From an uncultured Colwellia sp. (lineage in GTDB: Bacteria > Pseudomonadota > Gammaproteobacteria > Enterobacterales > Alteromonadaceae), in assembly GCA_913058245.1 (NCBI GenBank), contig CAJXQJ010000008.1:62001-126000 (forward strand): a stretch of DNA of 64,000 nucleotides, read 5' to 3'. The position numbers were made by a program, and so were the translations under genes. The notes under the pieces were generated by a model that saw only the letters and a program-made list of their open reading frames with translations, made no database searches and had not been told where the DNA came from. How positions within the stretch are numbered: position 1 is the first letter of the stretch; each line of letters opens with the position of its first letter. This document shows, in pieces, positions 9,801 to 19,419 of the stretch.

Positions 9801-10898
9801 TTAAATAATGACTAAGTCTCCTCGTAGTGCACCAGCTTGGTCTAATGCTTCCAAAATCGCCATAACATCACCAGGGCCTGCACCTACTTGGTTAATAGCA
9901 CGTACCAGTGCATCTAACGTTACGCCGGGATCAAAAACAAACATCCGAGAATCGTCTTGGTTTACATCGATAATTGACTGTGTGGTTGCAACGGTTTCAC
10001 CTTCAGCAAAAGCATTTGGTTGAGAAACATTTTCAATTTCATTAATCGTCACCGTTATGCCGCCGTGAGTAATTGCCGCCGGCAATAAACGTACATCGGC
10101 GCCAATAACAATAGTGCCAGTACGTGAGTTAACAATAATTTTTGCCGATGGCGAGCCTGGTTCAAACTCAAGGTTTTCTAAAGTAGCTAAAAAACTAACC
10201 CTGTCAGCGGCATCTCTAGGTGCAGTAACTTTTACCGACGTTGCATCAACAGCACGTGCAGAGCCAGCAATTAAATTATTAATGGTATCTGATAAACGTT
10301 TTGCAGTAGTAAAGTCTGCTCGGTGTAAATTAAAAGTAATATGGTCGCCAGATGTAAATGGCGATATTACTTCCCGTTCAACCATAGCGCCGTTGGCAAT
10401 TCGCCCTACTGTAGGTGTATTTGCAATAACTTTTGAGCCATCTAAACCTTCAGCACCTAAACCACTAACAACTAGGCTACCTTGTGCAACGGCATAGGCA
10501 TTGCCATCCAGGCCCATTAATATAGTTTGCAATAATGTGCCGCCACGTAGACTTTGCGCACTGCCCATAGAAGAAACCGTAATATCAATTTTTTGCCCTG
10601 GTTTTGAAAAAGCGGGTAATTCTGCATGTACAGCCACTGCGGCAACGTTTTTAATTTTTGGCTTTAAGTTAGTTGGCATAGTAATACCAAAATTACTCAG
10701 CATGGTTTTAAAGCTCTGCTCCGTAAACGGGCTTTGCTCACCTGTACCGGGTAAACCAACCACTAAACCATAACCAATTAACTGGTTACTGCGAACACCC
10801 GCAACATCAGCTAAATCTTTAATTCGTTGTGCGTTTGACTCAGGAGTTATTACTAATAATGTCAAACAACATAGGCTAAATATTATTTTTTTCATCAT
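9801..10898 (-). CDS. flgI: Flagellar P-ring protein FlgI
   Basis: FlgI forms the periplasmic P-ring around the rod. It has a Sec signal peptide ([20 protein letters not shown], cleavage near NAQ) followed by the conserved [20 protein letters not shown] start of mature FlgI, and the C-terminal [19 protein letters not shown]. The frame is open to a codon at 10922, but I place the start at 10898 (or the adjacent ATG at 10895) because AAAGGAAA lies just upstream. With this start the gene begins nine bases after the flgH stop and no longer overlaps it. Confidence 0.95.
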   Translation of the reverse strand: MMKKIIFSLCCLTLLVITPESNAQRIKDLADVAGVRSNQLIGYGLVVGLPGTGEQSPFTEQSFKTMLSNFGITMPTNLKPKIKNVAAVAVHAELPAFSKPGQKIDITVSSMGSAQSLRGGTLLQTILMGLDGNAYAVAQGSLVVSGLGAEGLDGSKVIANTPTVGRIANGAMVEREVISPFTSGDHITFNLHRADFTTAKRLSDTINNLIAGSARAVDATSVKVTAPRDAADRVSFLATLENLEFEPGSPSAKIIVNSRTGTIVIGADVRLLPAAITHGGITVTINEIENVSQPNAFAEGETVATTQSIIDVNQDDSRMFVFDPGVTLDALVRAINQVGAGPGDVMAILEALDQAGALRGDLVII

Positions 10899-10906
10899 AT
10901 TTTCCT

Positions 10907-11617
10907 TTATAAAGGCCACCATGAACTACTGAAAAATTTCGACAACCAACCTTGCTCTTGAACATCTGCAAACGTTCCAGTGCCAGCATACTGAATGCGT
11001 GCATTAGCGATTTTGCTTGATGTGATGGTATTGTTTGAGCTGATATCTTGAGAACGAATGATGCCTGTTAAGCGAATATATTCATCGCCATTATTTAAGG
11101 TCATCCATTTTTCACCTCTAATCATCAAATTACCATTAGGCAGTACCCTTAATACATGGACGGAAATATTACCAGATAAGCTATTACCCTGATTTGCTTT
11201 TGAGTCACCTTTAAAATCAGACTCTTGATCATAGCCAAACTGTATTGATTTATTTTTGATATTGACGGGTGTACCGCCAAAACCAGTAATTGGGTTCAAC
11301 GTGGCGCTGTTTTCTTTTTTCAACTCGGTTTTAGCATTTTTTTGGGCTTGAGTACTTTCACTCAAAATAACCGAGATAATATCGCCAACTCGATGTGCTT
11401 TTGAATCAGAATAAATATTATTAACGTAATTCACTTTAAACAATGAGCCTGTAGGTACTAATGGCTCATCTGTCATTTCAGGCAGAATTGGCGCAAACTC
11501 GGGATCATCTGGTAATGTTTCTGCTTGTTCCACACTCGCGCAAGCACTCATCAACAACACAAGAACGCCAGCACTTAAGCATCTTATTTTTAGCGAAGTA
11601 CTTTGTCTTTTCATCAT
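10907..11617 (-). CDS. flgH: Flagellar L-ring lipoprotein FlgH
   Basis: FlgH forms the outer-membrane L-ring. The 236-residue precursor has a lipoprotein signal peptide with lipobox LMSAC (Cys at about residue 26). The conserved L-ring body follows: [25 protein letters not shown] and [19 protein letters not shown]. Two adjacent ATG codons are possible; AAGGGG is better spaced to the second (11614). The gene lies between flgG and flgI with short spacers. Confidence 0.96.
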   Translation of the reverse strand: MMKRQSTSLKIRCLSAGVLVLLMSACASVEQAETLPDDPEFAPILPEMTDEPLVPTGSLFKVNYVNNIYSDSKAHRVGDIISVILSESTQAQKNAKTELKKENSATLNPITGFGGTPVNIKNKSIQFGYDQESDFKGDSKANQGNSLSGNISVHVLRVLPNGNLMIRGEKWMTLNNGDEYIRLTGIIRSQDISSNNTITSSKIANARIQYAGTGTFADVQEQGWLSKFFSSSWWPL

Positions 11618-11631
11618 CTGCCCCTTAAACC

Positions 11632-12420
11632 TTATAGCTGTTGATTAATATAACTAAGCATTTGGTCAACAGCTGAAATAACTTTTGAATTCATTTCATA
11701 AACGCGTTGGCTTTCAATTAAATTAACTAATTCTTCCGTAGTATTTACATTGGAAGTTTCCAACGCATTTTGAACAAGCTTGCCAAAACCTGCTACTCCC
11801 GGTGCACCTTGTTGCGGATTACCACTTACTGCAGTTTCTAAGTATAAGTTTTGTCCCGCGGGTTCTAAGCCTGTTGGGTTAACAAAATTAACAGTATTGA
11901 TTTGACCAACAACAGCGGGGGCAGCTTGTCCCTGCAATGTAACGGATACTTCACCATCTTGTGATATTGTAATCGTACGTGCATCTTGTGGAATGGTAAT
12001 TTGCGGCTCTAATAAATAGCCAGAACCAGGCGTCACCATGTTACCTTCCTCATCAAGCGTAAATTGACCATTACGAGAGTACGCAGATGAACCATCTGGC
12101 ATTGATATTTCAAAAAAGCCTTCACCTTGAATCATCAAATCAAGTGCATTTCCAGTATTAAGCATATCTCCTTGAGTATGAATTTTCTGTGTTGCAACGA
12201 CCTTAGTTCCGGCGCCTAGCATTAAACCAGAGGGCATCTCTGTATCTTGGGCTGAACGCCCGCCTGGCTGATTAATGTTTTGATAAAGTAAATCTTCGAA
12301 AACAGCTCTACTTTTCTTAAATCCAACAGTGCTGGCATTTGCCAAGTTATTTGAAATAACCGAAATGTCTTTTGTTTGAGCATCTAAGCCTGTTTTACTG
12401 ATCCATAATGCTGGGTTCAT
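11632..12420 (-). CDS. flgG: Flagellar distal rod protein FlgG
   Basis: FlgG builds the distal rod. The 262-residue protein has the usual family length, the N-terminal rod motif LDAQTKDISVISNNLANASTVGFKK in two pieces, and the C-terminal NVNTTEELVNLIESQRVYEMNSKV. GAGGTGATGT precedes the ATG. It lies between flgF and flgH. Confidence 0.96.
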   Translation of the reverse strand: MNPALWISKTGLDAQTKDISVISNNLANASTVGFKKSRAVFEDLLYQNINQPGGRSAQDTEMPSGLMLGAGTKVVATQKIHTQGDMLNTGNALDLMIQGEGFFEISMPDGSSAYSRNGQFTLDEEGNMVTPGSGYLLEPQITIPQDARTITISQDGEVSVTLQGQAAPAVVGQINTVNFVNPTGLEPAGQNLYLETAVSGNPQQGAPGVAGFGKLVQNALETSNVNTTEELVNLIESQRVYEMNSKVISAVDQMLSYINQQL

Positions 12421-12442
12421 ACATCACCTCGAGAAAATTTAA

Positions 12443-13186
12443 TTAGAATGCCCGTAATAGTGAAGAAGCACTTGAGTCAACTTCCTCTGCGGTTTTCATC
12501 ATTTTTAACTGCATTTCAAATTGACGTTGCAGTGCGATCATATCGGTCATTTCACCAATAGGGTTTACGTTACTAGATTCGATAGCGCCACTTGCGACTT
12601 TTACTGTGACATCAGCCGGTTCATTATTACCATCCTTACGACGGAATAAACCGTCATTGCCTTTTTCAATAAAGCGGTTATCGGGATTAACAAACTTAAT
12701 ACGGCCAACTTCTTCTTGCACCGAGCTAGGTGCACCTTCAGGCTGAATCATAATAGTTCCATCACTAGCAACATCTATGTTGCTAACGGGCAAGGGTAAA
12801 AAGATAGGACCTGTTTCACCAATGACTAAATCACCGCCTGATGTTTCCAAGGCACCATTATTATTAAGCTTTAATTGACCATTGCGCGTATATGCCTCGC
12901 TACCATCTTTAGTTTGCACAGCTAACCAACCTTGGCCTTGAATAGCAAGATCAAGATCACGCCCTGTGGTGAGAAAAGCACCACTGTCAAAGTTTTGGCC
13001 TGAACGTTCTGTCATAGAAAATACGCGGGTCGGCATACCTTCGCCAAATGCTTGCATGGATCGAGCATTAGCTAAATCAGCCTTAAAGCCAGTTGTTTTG
13101 GCGTTAGCGAGATTATTGGCAGTTACCGATAAAGCATGCATGTTCTGCTTTGCGCCACTCATGGCGATGTACAGCATCTTATCCAT
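12443..13186 (-). CDS. flgF: Flagellar proximal rod protein FlgF
   Basis: FlgF is a rod component, here 247 residues from MDKMLYIAMSGAKQNM, with the rod motif SVTANNLANAKTTGFKAD and C-terminal SSNVNPIGEMTDMIALQRQFEMQ. The frame is open to a GTG at 13198, but the ATG at 13186 is preferred: GAGTGG precedes it by eight bases and the resulting N-terminus matches the family. A sigma-54-type promoter lies about 45 bases upstream, and the flgE terminator lies before that, so flgF begins a separate transcript. Confidence 0.94.
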   Translation of the reverse strand: MDKMLYIAMSGAKQNMHALSVTANNLANAKTTGFKADLANARSMQAFGEGMPTRVFSMTERSGQNFDSGAFLTTGRDLDLAIQGQGWLAVQTKDGSEAYTRNGQLKLNNNGALETSGGDLVIGETGPIFLPLPVSNIDVASDGTIMIQPEGAPSSVQEEVGRIKFVNPDNRFIEKGNDGLFRRKDGNNEPADVTVKVASGAIESSNVNPIGEMTDMIALQRQFEMQLKMMKTAEEVDSSASSLLRAF

Positions 13187-13227
13187 AATGAATTCCACTC
13201 AAACTGATTTCAATTAACCAAGGATAA

Positions 13228-13243
13228 AGCAATTAAAATGCCA
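13228..13243 (-). promoter_or_regulatory. Sigma-54 promoter of flgFGHIJKL
   Basis: On the minus strand TGGCAT-N5-TTGCT closely matches the RpoN consensus TGGCAC-N5-TTGCA, with the diagnostic GG-N10-GC spacing. It lies between the flgE terminator and the flgF start. Confidence 0.75.
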
Positions 13244-13301
13244 AAATATAGAACATCGATAATTAAATAGACAAGTGTGGTAGAAATATGCGGTAAAAAA
13301 G

Positions 13302-13336
13302 AAAAAACCAGTATCAATGATAAGTACTGGTTTTAT
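13302..13336 (-). terminator. Terminator of the flgBCDE run
   Basis: A ten-base-pair stem AAAACCAGTA / TACTGGTTTT with an 11-base loop lies 22 bases after the flgE stop. On the minus strand it leads into a T-rich stretch. Confidence 0.85.
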
Positions 13337-13357
13337 TTTGAATAAAACAGATAAAGT

Positions 13358-14713
13358 TTAACGGATTTGTAAAATCGTATTGTTCAGCTGGTTATCTACT
13401 TCTAATGCACGCGAGTTTGCCTGAAAATTTCGCTGTGCAGAAATCAAATCAATCAATTCCGTTGTTAAATTAACATTCGATTGTTCAAGCGCTGAGGAGT
13501 TAATCCCACCAAATGTGCCTGAGCCAGCTTCACCTGCGAGTGCAGCGCCGGAGGTAATGCTTTCTTTCCAGCCACTGTTACCTACTTGAGTTAATCCTTG
13601 CTCATTTGGAAAATTCACCAAGGCAATACGCGCTAATGGTGACGAGGTACCATTACTATAGGTTGCCCTAACTAGTCCGTCTTTACCAATATCTAGGCCC
13701 GTCAATCGACCTACAGCTAAGCCATCTTGTTTTAGTGAAGTAACTTCAAAGTTTGAAGCAAACTGAGTCGGCTCATTAGCATTAGGAGATGTTGGGTCTA
13801 AATTAAAATCAATTTTAATTGTCTGCGCTGCATCAGCACCATTAGATAAAACTGTATTACCTAATGGTACAGTCGTAATCCCTCCCTCAGCTAGAGTAGG
13901 TATTTGATTAATAAAATCACCTGCATTATTGAACTCTAATTCCGCACCAACAATATTAGTAGCACCACCTCTTGGGTTGGTACTACCACCTGCAGGGTCT
14001 TGAATGTCAACCATTTTACCATCAACAGCAGCGAACATTGCCCATTTATTTGGGTCCGTCGCCGGATTTTGTTTAACAAAGTAATAAGTCATCACATGGC
14101 TTTCACCTAATGAATCAAATACTGTCACCGACGTTGAATGATTAAATGTTAACGTATCTGATTTATCAAAATTAGCTGGAGCGCCAGCAATATATGATGC
14201 GCCAGCAGGTAAATTCATTCGTAAATCAACTTCTGCAGTTTGTTTAGGTGCACCTGAAGCCGTAGGAATACGCACGGGCTTTGCTGTACTTAAACTAACA
14301 GATGCTGATGTACCATCAGGATTAACAGGGAAACCAAGGAGGTGTCCCCCTTGTGAATTCACAATAAAATTATCCTTATTTAACTTAAATTCACCAGCAC
14401 GAGTATAAGATTTTTCTAAACTATCAATCTCAGGTACCGTAGCAAAAAAACCGTTACCTGTAATAGCTAAATCTAAAGCATTATTAGTAAACTTAATACT
14501 ACCTTGTGAAAACTGTTGTGCTACATCTGCAGTTAAAACACCGTCGCCCACTTTTGTATTACCGGAAGCAAGTAAAGAAGCCGCGTAAACATCAACAAAC
14601 TCAGCCCTTGACTCTTTAAAACCTGTAGTATTAACGTTAGCAATATTATTGGATGTGACATCCAAATCCTTCTGAGCTGCGTTTAACCCACTTAGTGCGA
14701 TATTAAATGACAT
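13358..14713 (-). CDS. flgE: Flagellar hook protein FlgE
   Basis: FlgE is the hook subunit. The 451-residue protein has N-terminal MSFNIALSGLNAAQKDLDVT with NNIANVNTTGFKESRAEF, a long variable middle, and C-terminal LEQSNVNLTTELIDLISAQR and NFQANSRALEVDNQL. AAGGTG precedes the ATG. It is the last gene of the flgBCDE run and is followed by a terminator. Confidence 0.96.
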   Translation of the reverse strand: MSFNIALSGLNAAQKDLDVTSNNIANVNTTGFKESRAEFVDVYAASLLASGNTKVGDGVLTADVAQQFSQGSIKFTNNALDLAITGNGFFATVPEIDSLEKSYTRAGEFKLNKDNFIVNSQGGHLLGFPVNPDGTSASVSLSTAKPVRIPTASGAPKQTAEVDLRMNLPAGASYIAGAPANFDKSDTLTFNHSTSVTVFDSLGESHVMTYYFVKQNPATDPNKWAMFAAVDGKMVDIQDPAGGSTNPRGGATNIVGAELEFNNAGDFINQIPTLAEGGITTVPLGNTVLSNGADAAQTIKIDFNLDPTSPNANEPTQFASNFEVTSLKQDGLAVGRLTGLDIGKDGLVRATYSNGTSSPLARIALVNFPNEQGLTQVGNSGWKESITSGAALAGEAGSGTFGGINSSALEQSNVNLTTELIDLISAQRNFQANSRALEVDNQLNNTILQIR

Positions 14714-14740
14714 AATTTCACCTTAATAATAATTTTTAAA

Positions 14741-15430
14741 TTAGCTTTGCGCTACTTCCACAACATCTGATAACTTCATTGAATTGCCACCACTGAGGTT
14801 CAATAAAATGCTTCCTCCTGCACCGGCTAAAGTAACACTATTAACTTGCCTGTAAGTCATTGCTTTTAATTCAGACGCCTTTCCTTCAACAAGACCGGCA
14901 ATACGAAAACGATATGCGCCTTCTTTAGCTGCTTTGCCATCGGCACCTTTTCCATCCCATGTGAAAGTGAACTCACCCTTTTTTACATCCCCAACAGGTA
15001 CCGTTTGAATAATCTCACCTGCTGTATTTTCCACATATATTTTGACGTTGCTTGCTGCCTTATCTGCTTTTAACTTACCTTGAATAGCTTCACCTTCCTT
15101 TAAGCTAAACGAGTTTTCATCAACCAAAACGCTTCTGCCAACTAAAGAAGATGCCTGTAAAGCCTGGCTTGATGACATTGAAGAAGCAAATTCAGTAAAT
15201 TTTTCGTTTAATTTAGTAACCCCATCAGTGGTCGAGAACGCTGTCATTTGCGAAATCATTTCATTATTCTCAACAGGTTTTGTTGGATCCTGATGCGAAA
15301 GTTCTTTCGTTAATAAAGCAAAGAAATCTGCTTGTGTTAACAACCCTCGATTTTTCTCAGCCTTAGGTGCTGCATTGCCTTGCTGCCAACGCAGACCATC
15401 TAATGGGTTAGTACCTTTAATGGTTTCCAT
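14741..15430 (-). CDS. flgD: Flagellar hook-capping protein FlgD
   Basis: FlgD caps the growing hook. The 229-residue protein has the conserved N-terminal block DFFALLTKELSHQDPTKPVEN, then NNEMISQMTAFSTTDGVTKLN, and a C-terminal Ig/tudor-like part with FTWDGKGADGKAAKEGAYRFR. It sits between flgC and flgE; AGGAT precedes the ATG. Confidence 0.96.
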   Translation of the reverse strand: METIKGTNPLDGLRWQQGNAAPKAEKNRGLLTQADFFALLTKELSHQDPTKPVENNEMISQMTAFSTTDGVTKLNEKFTEFASSMSSSQALQASSLVGRSVLVDENSFSLKEGEAIQGKLKADKAASNVKIYVENTAGEIIQTVPVGDVKKGEFTFTWDGKGADGKAAKEGAYRFRIAGLVEGKASELKAMTYRQVNSVTLAGAGGSILLNLSGGNSMKLSDVVEVAQS

Positions 15431-15449
15431 TGTAAAATCCTATTTAAAA

Positions 15450-15869
15450 TTAGCGTTGACCAAGTGTTAGCGTTTTATTCAGCATATTTTTCGCTGATTC
15501 AGCTAATTGCACATTGGTTTGATATGAACGTGAGGCTGATATCATGTTAGTCATTTCTTCAATAACATTAACATTAGGCTTGTAAATATAGCCTTCGCCA
15601 TCCGCCATTGGATGATCTGGTGCATATTCAACATTCAAAGGTTTATTGCTTTCCACAACACCAAGTACCTGCACTCCAACCGACTCATTTTGACCGGCGG
15701 CAGCTTTTTGCATCTCAGCGGCAAAAACTGGGTGGCGTGCACGATAGGTTTCATCGACACTACTACTTACACTATCAGCGTTAGCAATATTGCTAGCAGT
15801 GGTATTTAAACGCACAGACTGTGCGCTCATACCTGTGCCAGAAATAGAAAATACATTAAATAGGCTCAT
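15450..15869 (-). CDS. flgC: Flagellar proximal rod protein FlgC
   Basis: FlgC is a proximal rod subunit of 139 residues, normal for the family. It has ISGTGMSAQSVRLNTTASNIANADS near the N-terminus (in adjoining segments) and VNVIEEMTNMISASRSYQTNV near the C-terminus. GGAGGG precedes the ATG. It follows flgB by two bases, which suggests translational coupling. Confidence 0.96.
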   Translation of the reverse strand: MSLFNVFSISGTGMSAQSVRLNTTASNIANADSVSSSVDETYRARHPVFAAEMQKAAAGQNESVGVQVLGVVESNKPLNVEYAPDHPMADGEGYIYKPNVNVIEEMTNMISASRSYQTNVQLAESAKNMLNKTLTLGQR

Positions 15870-15871
15870 AA

Positions 15872-16270
15872 TTACTGCCCTCCAGTGATTGCTTTTCTCA
15901 GGCCTTTAATCTTGCCATTAAGAAATTGCAGGCTTGCTTGATATTCCATAGAATTTTCTAGATACAAGTTTCGTTCCACTTGTACATCAACGGTATTACC
16001 ATCTCCGGTATCAGGTTGGTCAGGTACTCGGTAACCAACGCCATTGTTGAGTTCCATGCGAACATCAAAATGTTTTTCGTTGGTACGAGTCATACCGGTT
16101 TGTTGTTTTGAGGAGGCTTGGGCTAACGCGGCTTTGAAATCCATGCCTTTGGCTTTATAACCAGGTGTGTCAGCATTAGCAATATTACTCGCAATAAGTT
16201 CAGCGCGCTGCGCACGAACCTGTAAACCTTGCGGATGAATACCGAACGCTTTTTCAAAACTAATAGCCAT
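15872..16270 (-). CDS. flgB: Flagellar proximal rod protein FlgB
   Basis: FlgB is the most proximal rod protein (132 residues). It begins with FGIHPQGLQVRAQRAELIASNIAN across two motifs, then ADTPGYKAKGMDFK, and ends with the conserved YQASLQFLNGKIKGLRKAI. GGAGGT precedes the ATG. It starts the flgBCDE transcript behind a sigma-54-like sequence. Confidence 0.96.
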   Translation of the reverse strand: MAISFEKAFGIHPQGLQVRAQRAELIASNIANADTPGYKAKGMDFKAALAQASSKQQTGMTRTNEKHFDVRMELNNGVGYRVPDQPDTGDGNTVDVQVERNLYLENSMEYQASLQFLNGKIKGLRKAITGGQ

Positions 16271-16301
16271 AAAAATACCTCCAAATTAATGAAGGTATCT
16301 A

Positions 16302-16317
16302 TACAATATTTATGCCA
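16302..16317 (-). promoter_or_regulatory. Candidate sigma-54 promoter of flgBCDE
   Basis: On the minus strand TGGCAT-N5-TTGTA resembles the RpoN consensus. The -24 GG is kept and the -12 GC is replaced by GT, which weakens the match. It lies 32 bases before the flgB ATG, in the spacer after cheR. Confidence 0.5.
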
Positions 16318-16330
16318 GTGTTAAATAAGA

Positions 16331-17161
16331 TTATTTTTTCTGATAAACAATGCCGGGATTGCATCGATTCATGTTGAAGCTCTGGCTAATACCAGATAAA
16401 GACTCAGAAGCACCTAAAAACAAGTAACCGTTATTATTTAACGTGCCGTGAATTTGAGAAATAATTTGTGTTTTCAACTCAGGAGAGAAGTAAATCAAGA
16501 CATTGCGGCAAAAAACTAAGTCAAAACGCCCCATTAAACTATAACTATTTAGTAAGTTCAATTGACGAAAACTCACCATATTTTTAATCACACTTTTCAC
16601 TTTAAGCATGCCATTGTCGCCATTTTCAAAAAATTGACGCTTGCGCTCAGGCGATAGACCTCTTGAAAGCGCTAAACCATCGTAATGGGCATATTTACAG
16701 TGCTCTAACATAGTGTTTGAAATATCAGTGCCAATTATTTGAACGCCACCAGGGAATGCCCCCGGGTTACTCTGTTGATATTCATATATAGCCATTGCAA
16801 TCGAATATGGCTCTTGCCCTGAAGAACTAGCTGCTGACCAAATTTTTAGTGGCGTACGCTGTCCCTTAAATTCAGGCAATAACTTTTTCTTAAGTAATTC
16901 AAACGGATATTCATCTCGAAACCACAAGGTTTCATTGGTGGTCATTGCATCTATAACTGCGGCCCTTAATTGCCGCTTAACCGGATTCAACGTTTGCGCA
17001 ACCAGATCTGACAAAGATTCAACTTCAAACTTTGCCATTAATGGGGCTAACCGACTTTTCACAAGGTATTGCTTACTCGCGCCCAAGACAATACCGCATT
17101 GCTGTTCTAGAAATGTTCTAAACTGTTGATAACTTTTATCATCGAGTTGCTTAGTTGGCAC
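16331..17161 (-). CDS. cheR: Chemotaxis protein methyltransferase CheR
   Basis: CheR transfers methyl groups from S-adenosylmethionine to glutamates of chemoreceptors. The 276-residue protein has an N-terminal helical domain (about 1-80) and a SAM-binding C-terminal domain with IWSAASSSGQEPYSIAM, IGTDISNTMLEHCK and FDLVFCRNVLIYF. No pentapeptide-binding TPR extension is present. The start is a GTG with a weak ribosome site. It follows cheV by 37 bases, and the cheV-cheR pair precedes flgB as in Vibrio and related polar-flagellate genera. Confidence 0.95.
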   Translation of the reverse strand: MPTKQLDDKSYQQFRTFLEQQCGIVLGASKQYLVKSRLAPLMAKFEVESLSDLVAQTLNPVKRQLRAAVIDAMTTNETLWFRDEYPFELLKKKLLPEFKGQRTPLKIWSAASSSGQEPYSIAMAIYEYQQSNPGAFPGGVQIIGTDISNTMLEHCKYAHYDGLALSRGLSPERKRQFFENGDNGMLKVKSVIKNMVSFRQLNLLNSYSLMGRFDLVFCRNVLIYFSPELKTQIISQIHGTLNNNGYLFLGASESLSGISQSFNMNRCNPGIVYQKK

Positions 17162-17198
17162 TAGCTATTATCCACTTATATTATTTAGTTCAAAAAAA

Positions 17199-18137
17199 TT
17201 ACGAAGAAATTTCGTCATGTTTTAACCATTTTTTCACAGCCGTTGCTAACTCATCTGGGTGAAACTTAGGAATAAAATCTTCCGCGCCCACTTTTTCAAC
17301 CATGGCATTATTAAAAACACCACTTAATGAAGTATGAAGAATAACAGGTACATCTCTCATACGTTCATTTTGTTTAATTTCTGCCGTCAAGGTATAGCCA
17401 TCCATTTCAGGCATTTCAATATCTGAGATTAACAAAGCTACCTTTTCAGTAATTGTGGTATTACATTCTTCGGCAATTGCTTCTAACTGTGTTAAGGCAT
17501 CTTGGCCGTTTTTGGCTAACAACATATTCAAACCCAAAGGCTCTAATGCTCTTTTAACTTGGTTACGAGCAACGGTTGAGTCATCAGCAATCATAATCAC
17601 TCTGTCACCCACTTCTTCACCGACAGTTTCATCAGCAACACCTTCGCTAAGCTCAGTAGAAATTGGGCTTATCTCATTTAAGATTTTTTCAACATCTAAA
17701 ATTGAAACCATCTCTTTATCAATTTCAGTTACTGCCGTTAGATAACTCGACTTACCTGTACCTTCTGGCGGTGGCATAATATCTTTCCAACTTAAGGTAA
17801 CAATTCGCTCAACACCGCTTACCAAAAAGCCCTGCACACTGCGGTTATACTCAGCAATAATGACAAAACTATCATCAGTTTGAACAATTTCAGGACCACC
17901 GGTTGCTTTACTTAAATCGATAACTGAAATCGTCTGGCCACGAATATGAGCAACCCCCTTAATAAACTTATCTTGCTTGGGTAATAATGTCAGCCTAGGA
18001 CAAGGCATAACTTCTCGCACTTTAAATACGTTAATACCAAATCGTTGTCTACCAATTAGCTTAAATAGCAACAACTCCAGTCGGTTTTGACCTACCAATT
18101 GTGTGCGTTGATTTACCGAGTCTAATATACCTGCCAT
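17199..18137 (-). CDS. cheV: Chemotaxis coupling protein CheV
   Basis: CheV couples receptors to CheA and has a regulatory receiver domain. Residues 1-165 form a CheW-like domain (FGINVFKVREVM, VAHIRGQTISVIDL). Residues 178-310 form a response-regulator receiver with the acidic pair Asp185-Asp186, phospho-acceptor Asp239 in LLISDIEMPEMDGY, and a conserved Lys near the end (DFIPKF). AGAGG precedes the ATG. It is divergent from flgA. Confidence 0.95.
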   Translation of the reverse strand: MAGILDSVNQRTQLVGQNRLELLLFKLIGRQRFGINVFKVREVMPCPRLTLLPKQDKFIKGVAHIRGQTISVIDLSKATGGPEIVQTDDSFVIIAEYNRSVQGFLVSGVERIVTLSWKDIMPPPEGTGKSSYLTAVTEIDKEMVSILDVEKILNEISPISTELSEGVADETVGEEVGDRVIMIADDSTVARNQVKRALEPLGLNMLLAKNGQDALTQLEAIAEECNTTITEKVALLISDIEMPEMDGYTLTAEIKQNERMRDVPVILHTSLSGVFNNAMVEKVGAEDFIPKFHPDELATAVKKWLKHDEISS

Positions 18138-18314
18138 AAAAACCTCTTAGGAAGTGCCATTGAAAATATAACAAAGGCATAATTCTTGATAGTATTAACG
18201 TTTAAATACCTTTTAAACGATTGCGTAAATTTATTGACGCTAATCGAACTAAGTTCTATTTAGTAAAGCATAGACGAGTATTGTTAATTCCCTAGCAGCC
18301 AGATCAAAAAAATT

Positions 18315-19007
18315 ATGAGTAAATTAAAGATATTAGTAAAAATTACCGTTATTTACTTCACGTTACTGACTAGTAGTAATGCCATGGTCTTTGATCGTGA
18401 TTATTTAAACAACTTCATTAAATCGCAAGTACAAGAGCAAATAAAGGCTCCTGCCCAAGGAAAACTGCTTATCGATGTATCACCAATAGATCCGAGAATT
18501 AATTTACAAGCTTGTCTATCGCCATTAACGGCAAATATACCTGAAAAACATAATGGTAGGAATGTAAATGTTAAAATTGTTTGCGCTGACGAAAAGCCAT
18601 GGCATTTATACGTTCCAGTTAAACTTCAAACTATAGTCCCTGTTTTAGTAACCAAAGTACGAGTGACTAAAGGCACTTTACTTGATAATTCAAACATTGA
18701 AGTTATTCTTAAAGACAGTGCAAAAATAAGAGGTGTAGTACTTGATGATACTAAAGTTGTGATCGGCGCTCGCACCAAAAGAAACCTTTCCAAAGGTAGT
18801 GCTATCACCAGTAAAAACACTTGTTTTGTTTGTAAAGGGCAACCGGTGAATATTATTGCGAAATCAGCAGGCTTTGAAATAAAGTCTTCAGGAACGGCCT
18901 TACGAGATGGCAGTTTAGGCGACATTATTTCAGTAAAAAATACTAAATCTGGTCGCACTGTGCGTGGGCAAGTTAACGCTATTAACCAAGTGGTAATTAA
19001 TTTATAA
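18315..19007 (+). CDS. flgA: Flagellar P-ring chaperone FlgA
   Basis: FlgA is a periplasmic chaperone for P-ring assembly. The 230-residue protein has a signal peptide (hydrophobic to about residue 23), an N-terminal region and a C-terminal SAF domain. Typical motifs are PWHLYVPVKL and GQPVNIIAKSAGFEIKSSG, with the final GRTVRGQVNAINQVVI. It is divergent from cheV. The Shine-Dalgarno is weak. Confidence 0.94.
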   Translation: MSKLKILVKITVIYFTLLTSSNAMVFDRDYLNNFIKSQVQEQIKAPAQGKLLIDVSPIDPRINLQACLSPLTANIPEKHNGRNVNVKIVCADEKPWHLYVPVKLQTIVPVLVTKVRVTKGTLLDNSNIEVILKDSAKIRGVVLDDTKVVIGARTKRNLSKGSAITSKNTCFVCKGQPVNIIAKSAGFEIKSSGTALRDGSLGDIISVKNTKSGRTVRGQVNAINQVVINL

Positions 19008-19013
19008 TAATGC

Positions 19014-19040
19014 TTAAGTTTTCCATTGCTTTGCCGATAA
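19014..19040 (+). promoter_or_regulatory. Sigma-28 promoter of flgMN
   Basis: TTAAGTTT, 11 bases, then GCCGATAA. The -10 is an exact match to the FliA consensus, the -35 matches TAAAGTTT at seven of eight bases, and the spacing is exact. It ends about 40 bases before flgM, consistent with sigma-28 driving its own anti-sigma factor. Confidence 0.85.
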
Positions 19041-19080
19041 AAAGTTAGAAACCAATTACTGTTGTAAGTAGGATTTAATA

Positions 19081-19395
19081 ATGGCGATAAATATCAACAA
19101 CTTGAACAATGCTAATCAAGTAAAGCAAAAACTTGATCAGCAAGTTCAGACTAAACAACAAGTCACCGAAAGCGCAAATGCATCACAACAAGCTAAATTA
19201 GCGCCACGTGATTCAGTATCCATTACACCGCAGGCAAAGCAGTTGAGTGAATTACAGAAAAAAGCAGGTGACTCACCTGTTGTAAATCAAAAGAAAATCG
19301 ACGAATTAAAAAGTGCGATAGCGTCAGGGGATTATAAAGTTAATCCTGAAAAACTTGCCGCAAGTATTGCCAACTTTGAGTTCGATCTCGGCTAA
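19081..19395 (+). CDS. flgM: Anti-sigma-28 factor FlgM
   Basis: FlgM binds and inhibits FliA until it is exported through the finished hook. The 104-residue protein has a disordered, Gln-rich N-terminus (export part) and a C-terminal sigma-binding part with DSVSITPQAKQLSELQKK, VNQKKIDELKSAIASGDY and NPEKLAASI, as in the family. AGGA precedes the ATG. It is followed at once by flgN and has an excellent sigma-28 promoter. Confidence 0.93.
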   Translation: MAININNLNNANQVKQKLDQQVQTKQQVTESANASQQAKLAPRDSVSITPQAKQLSELQKKAGDSPVVNQKKIDELKSAIASGDYKVNPEKLAASIANFEFDLG

Positions 19396-19419
19396 CGGCT
19401 AACCTCACCGGAGTAGAAA

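Noticed and set aside
18154-18159. TGGCAC on the minus strand before cheV, like a sigma-54 -24 block
   Set aside because: No TTGC follows at the right distance, and it lies only 17 bases before the cheV start codon.
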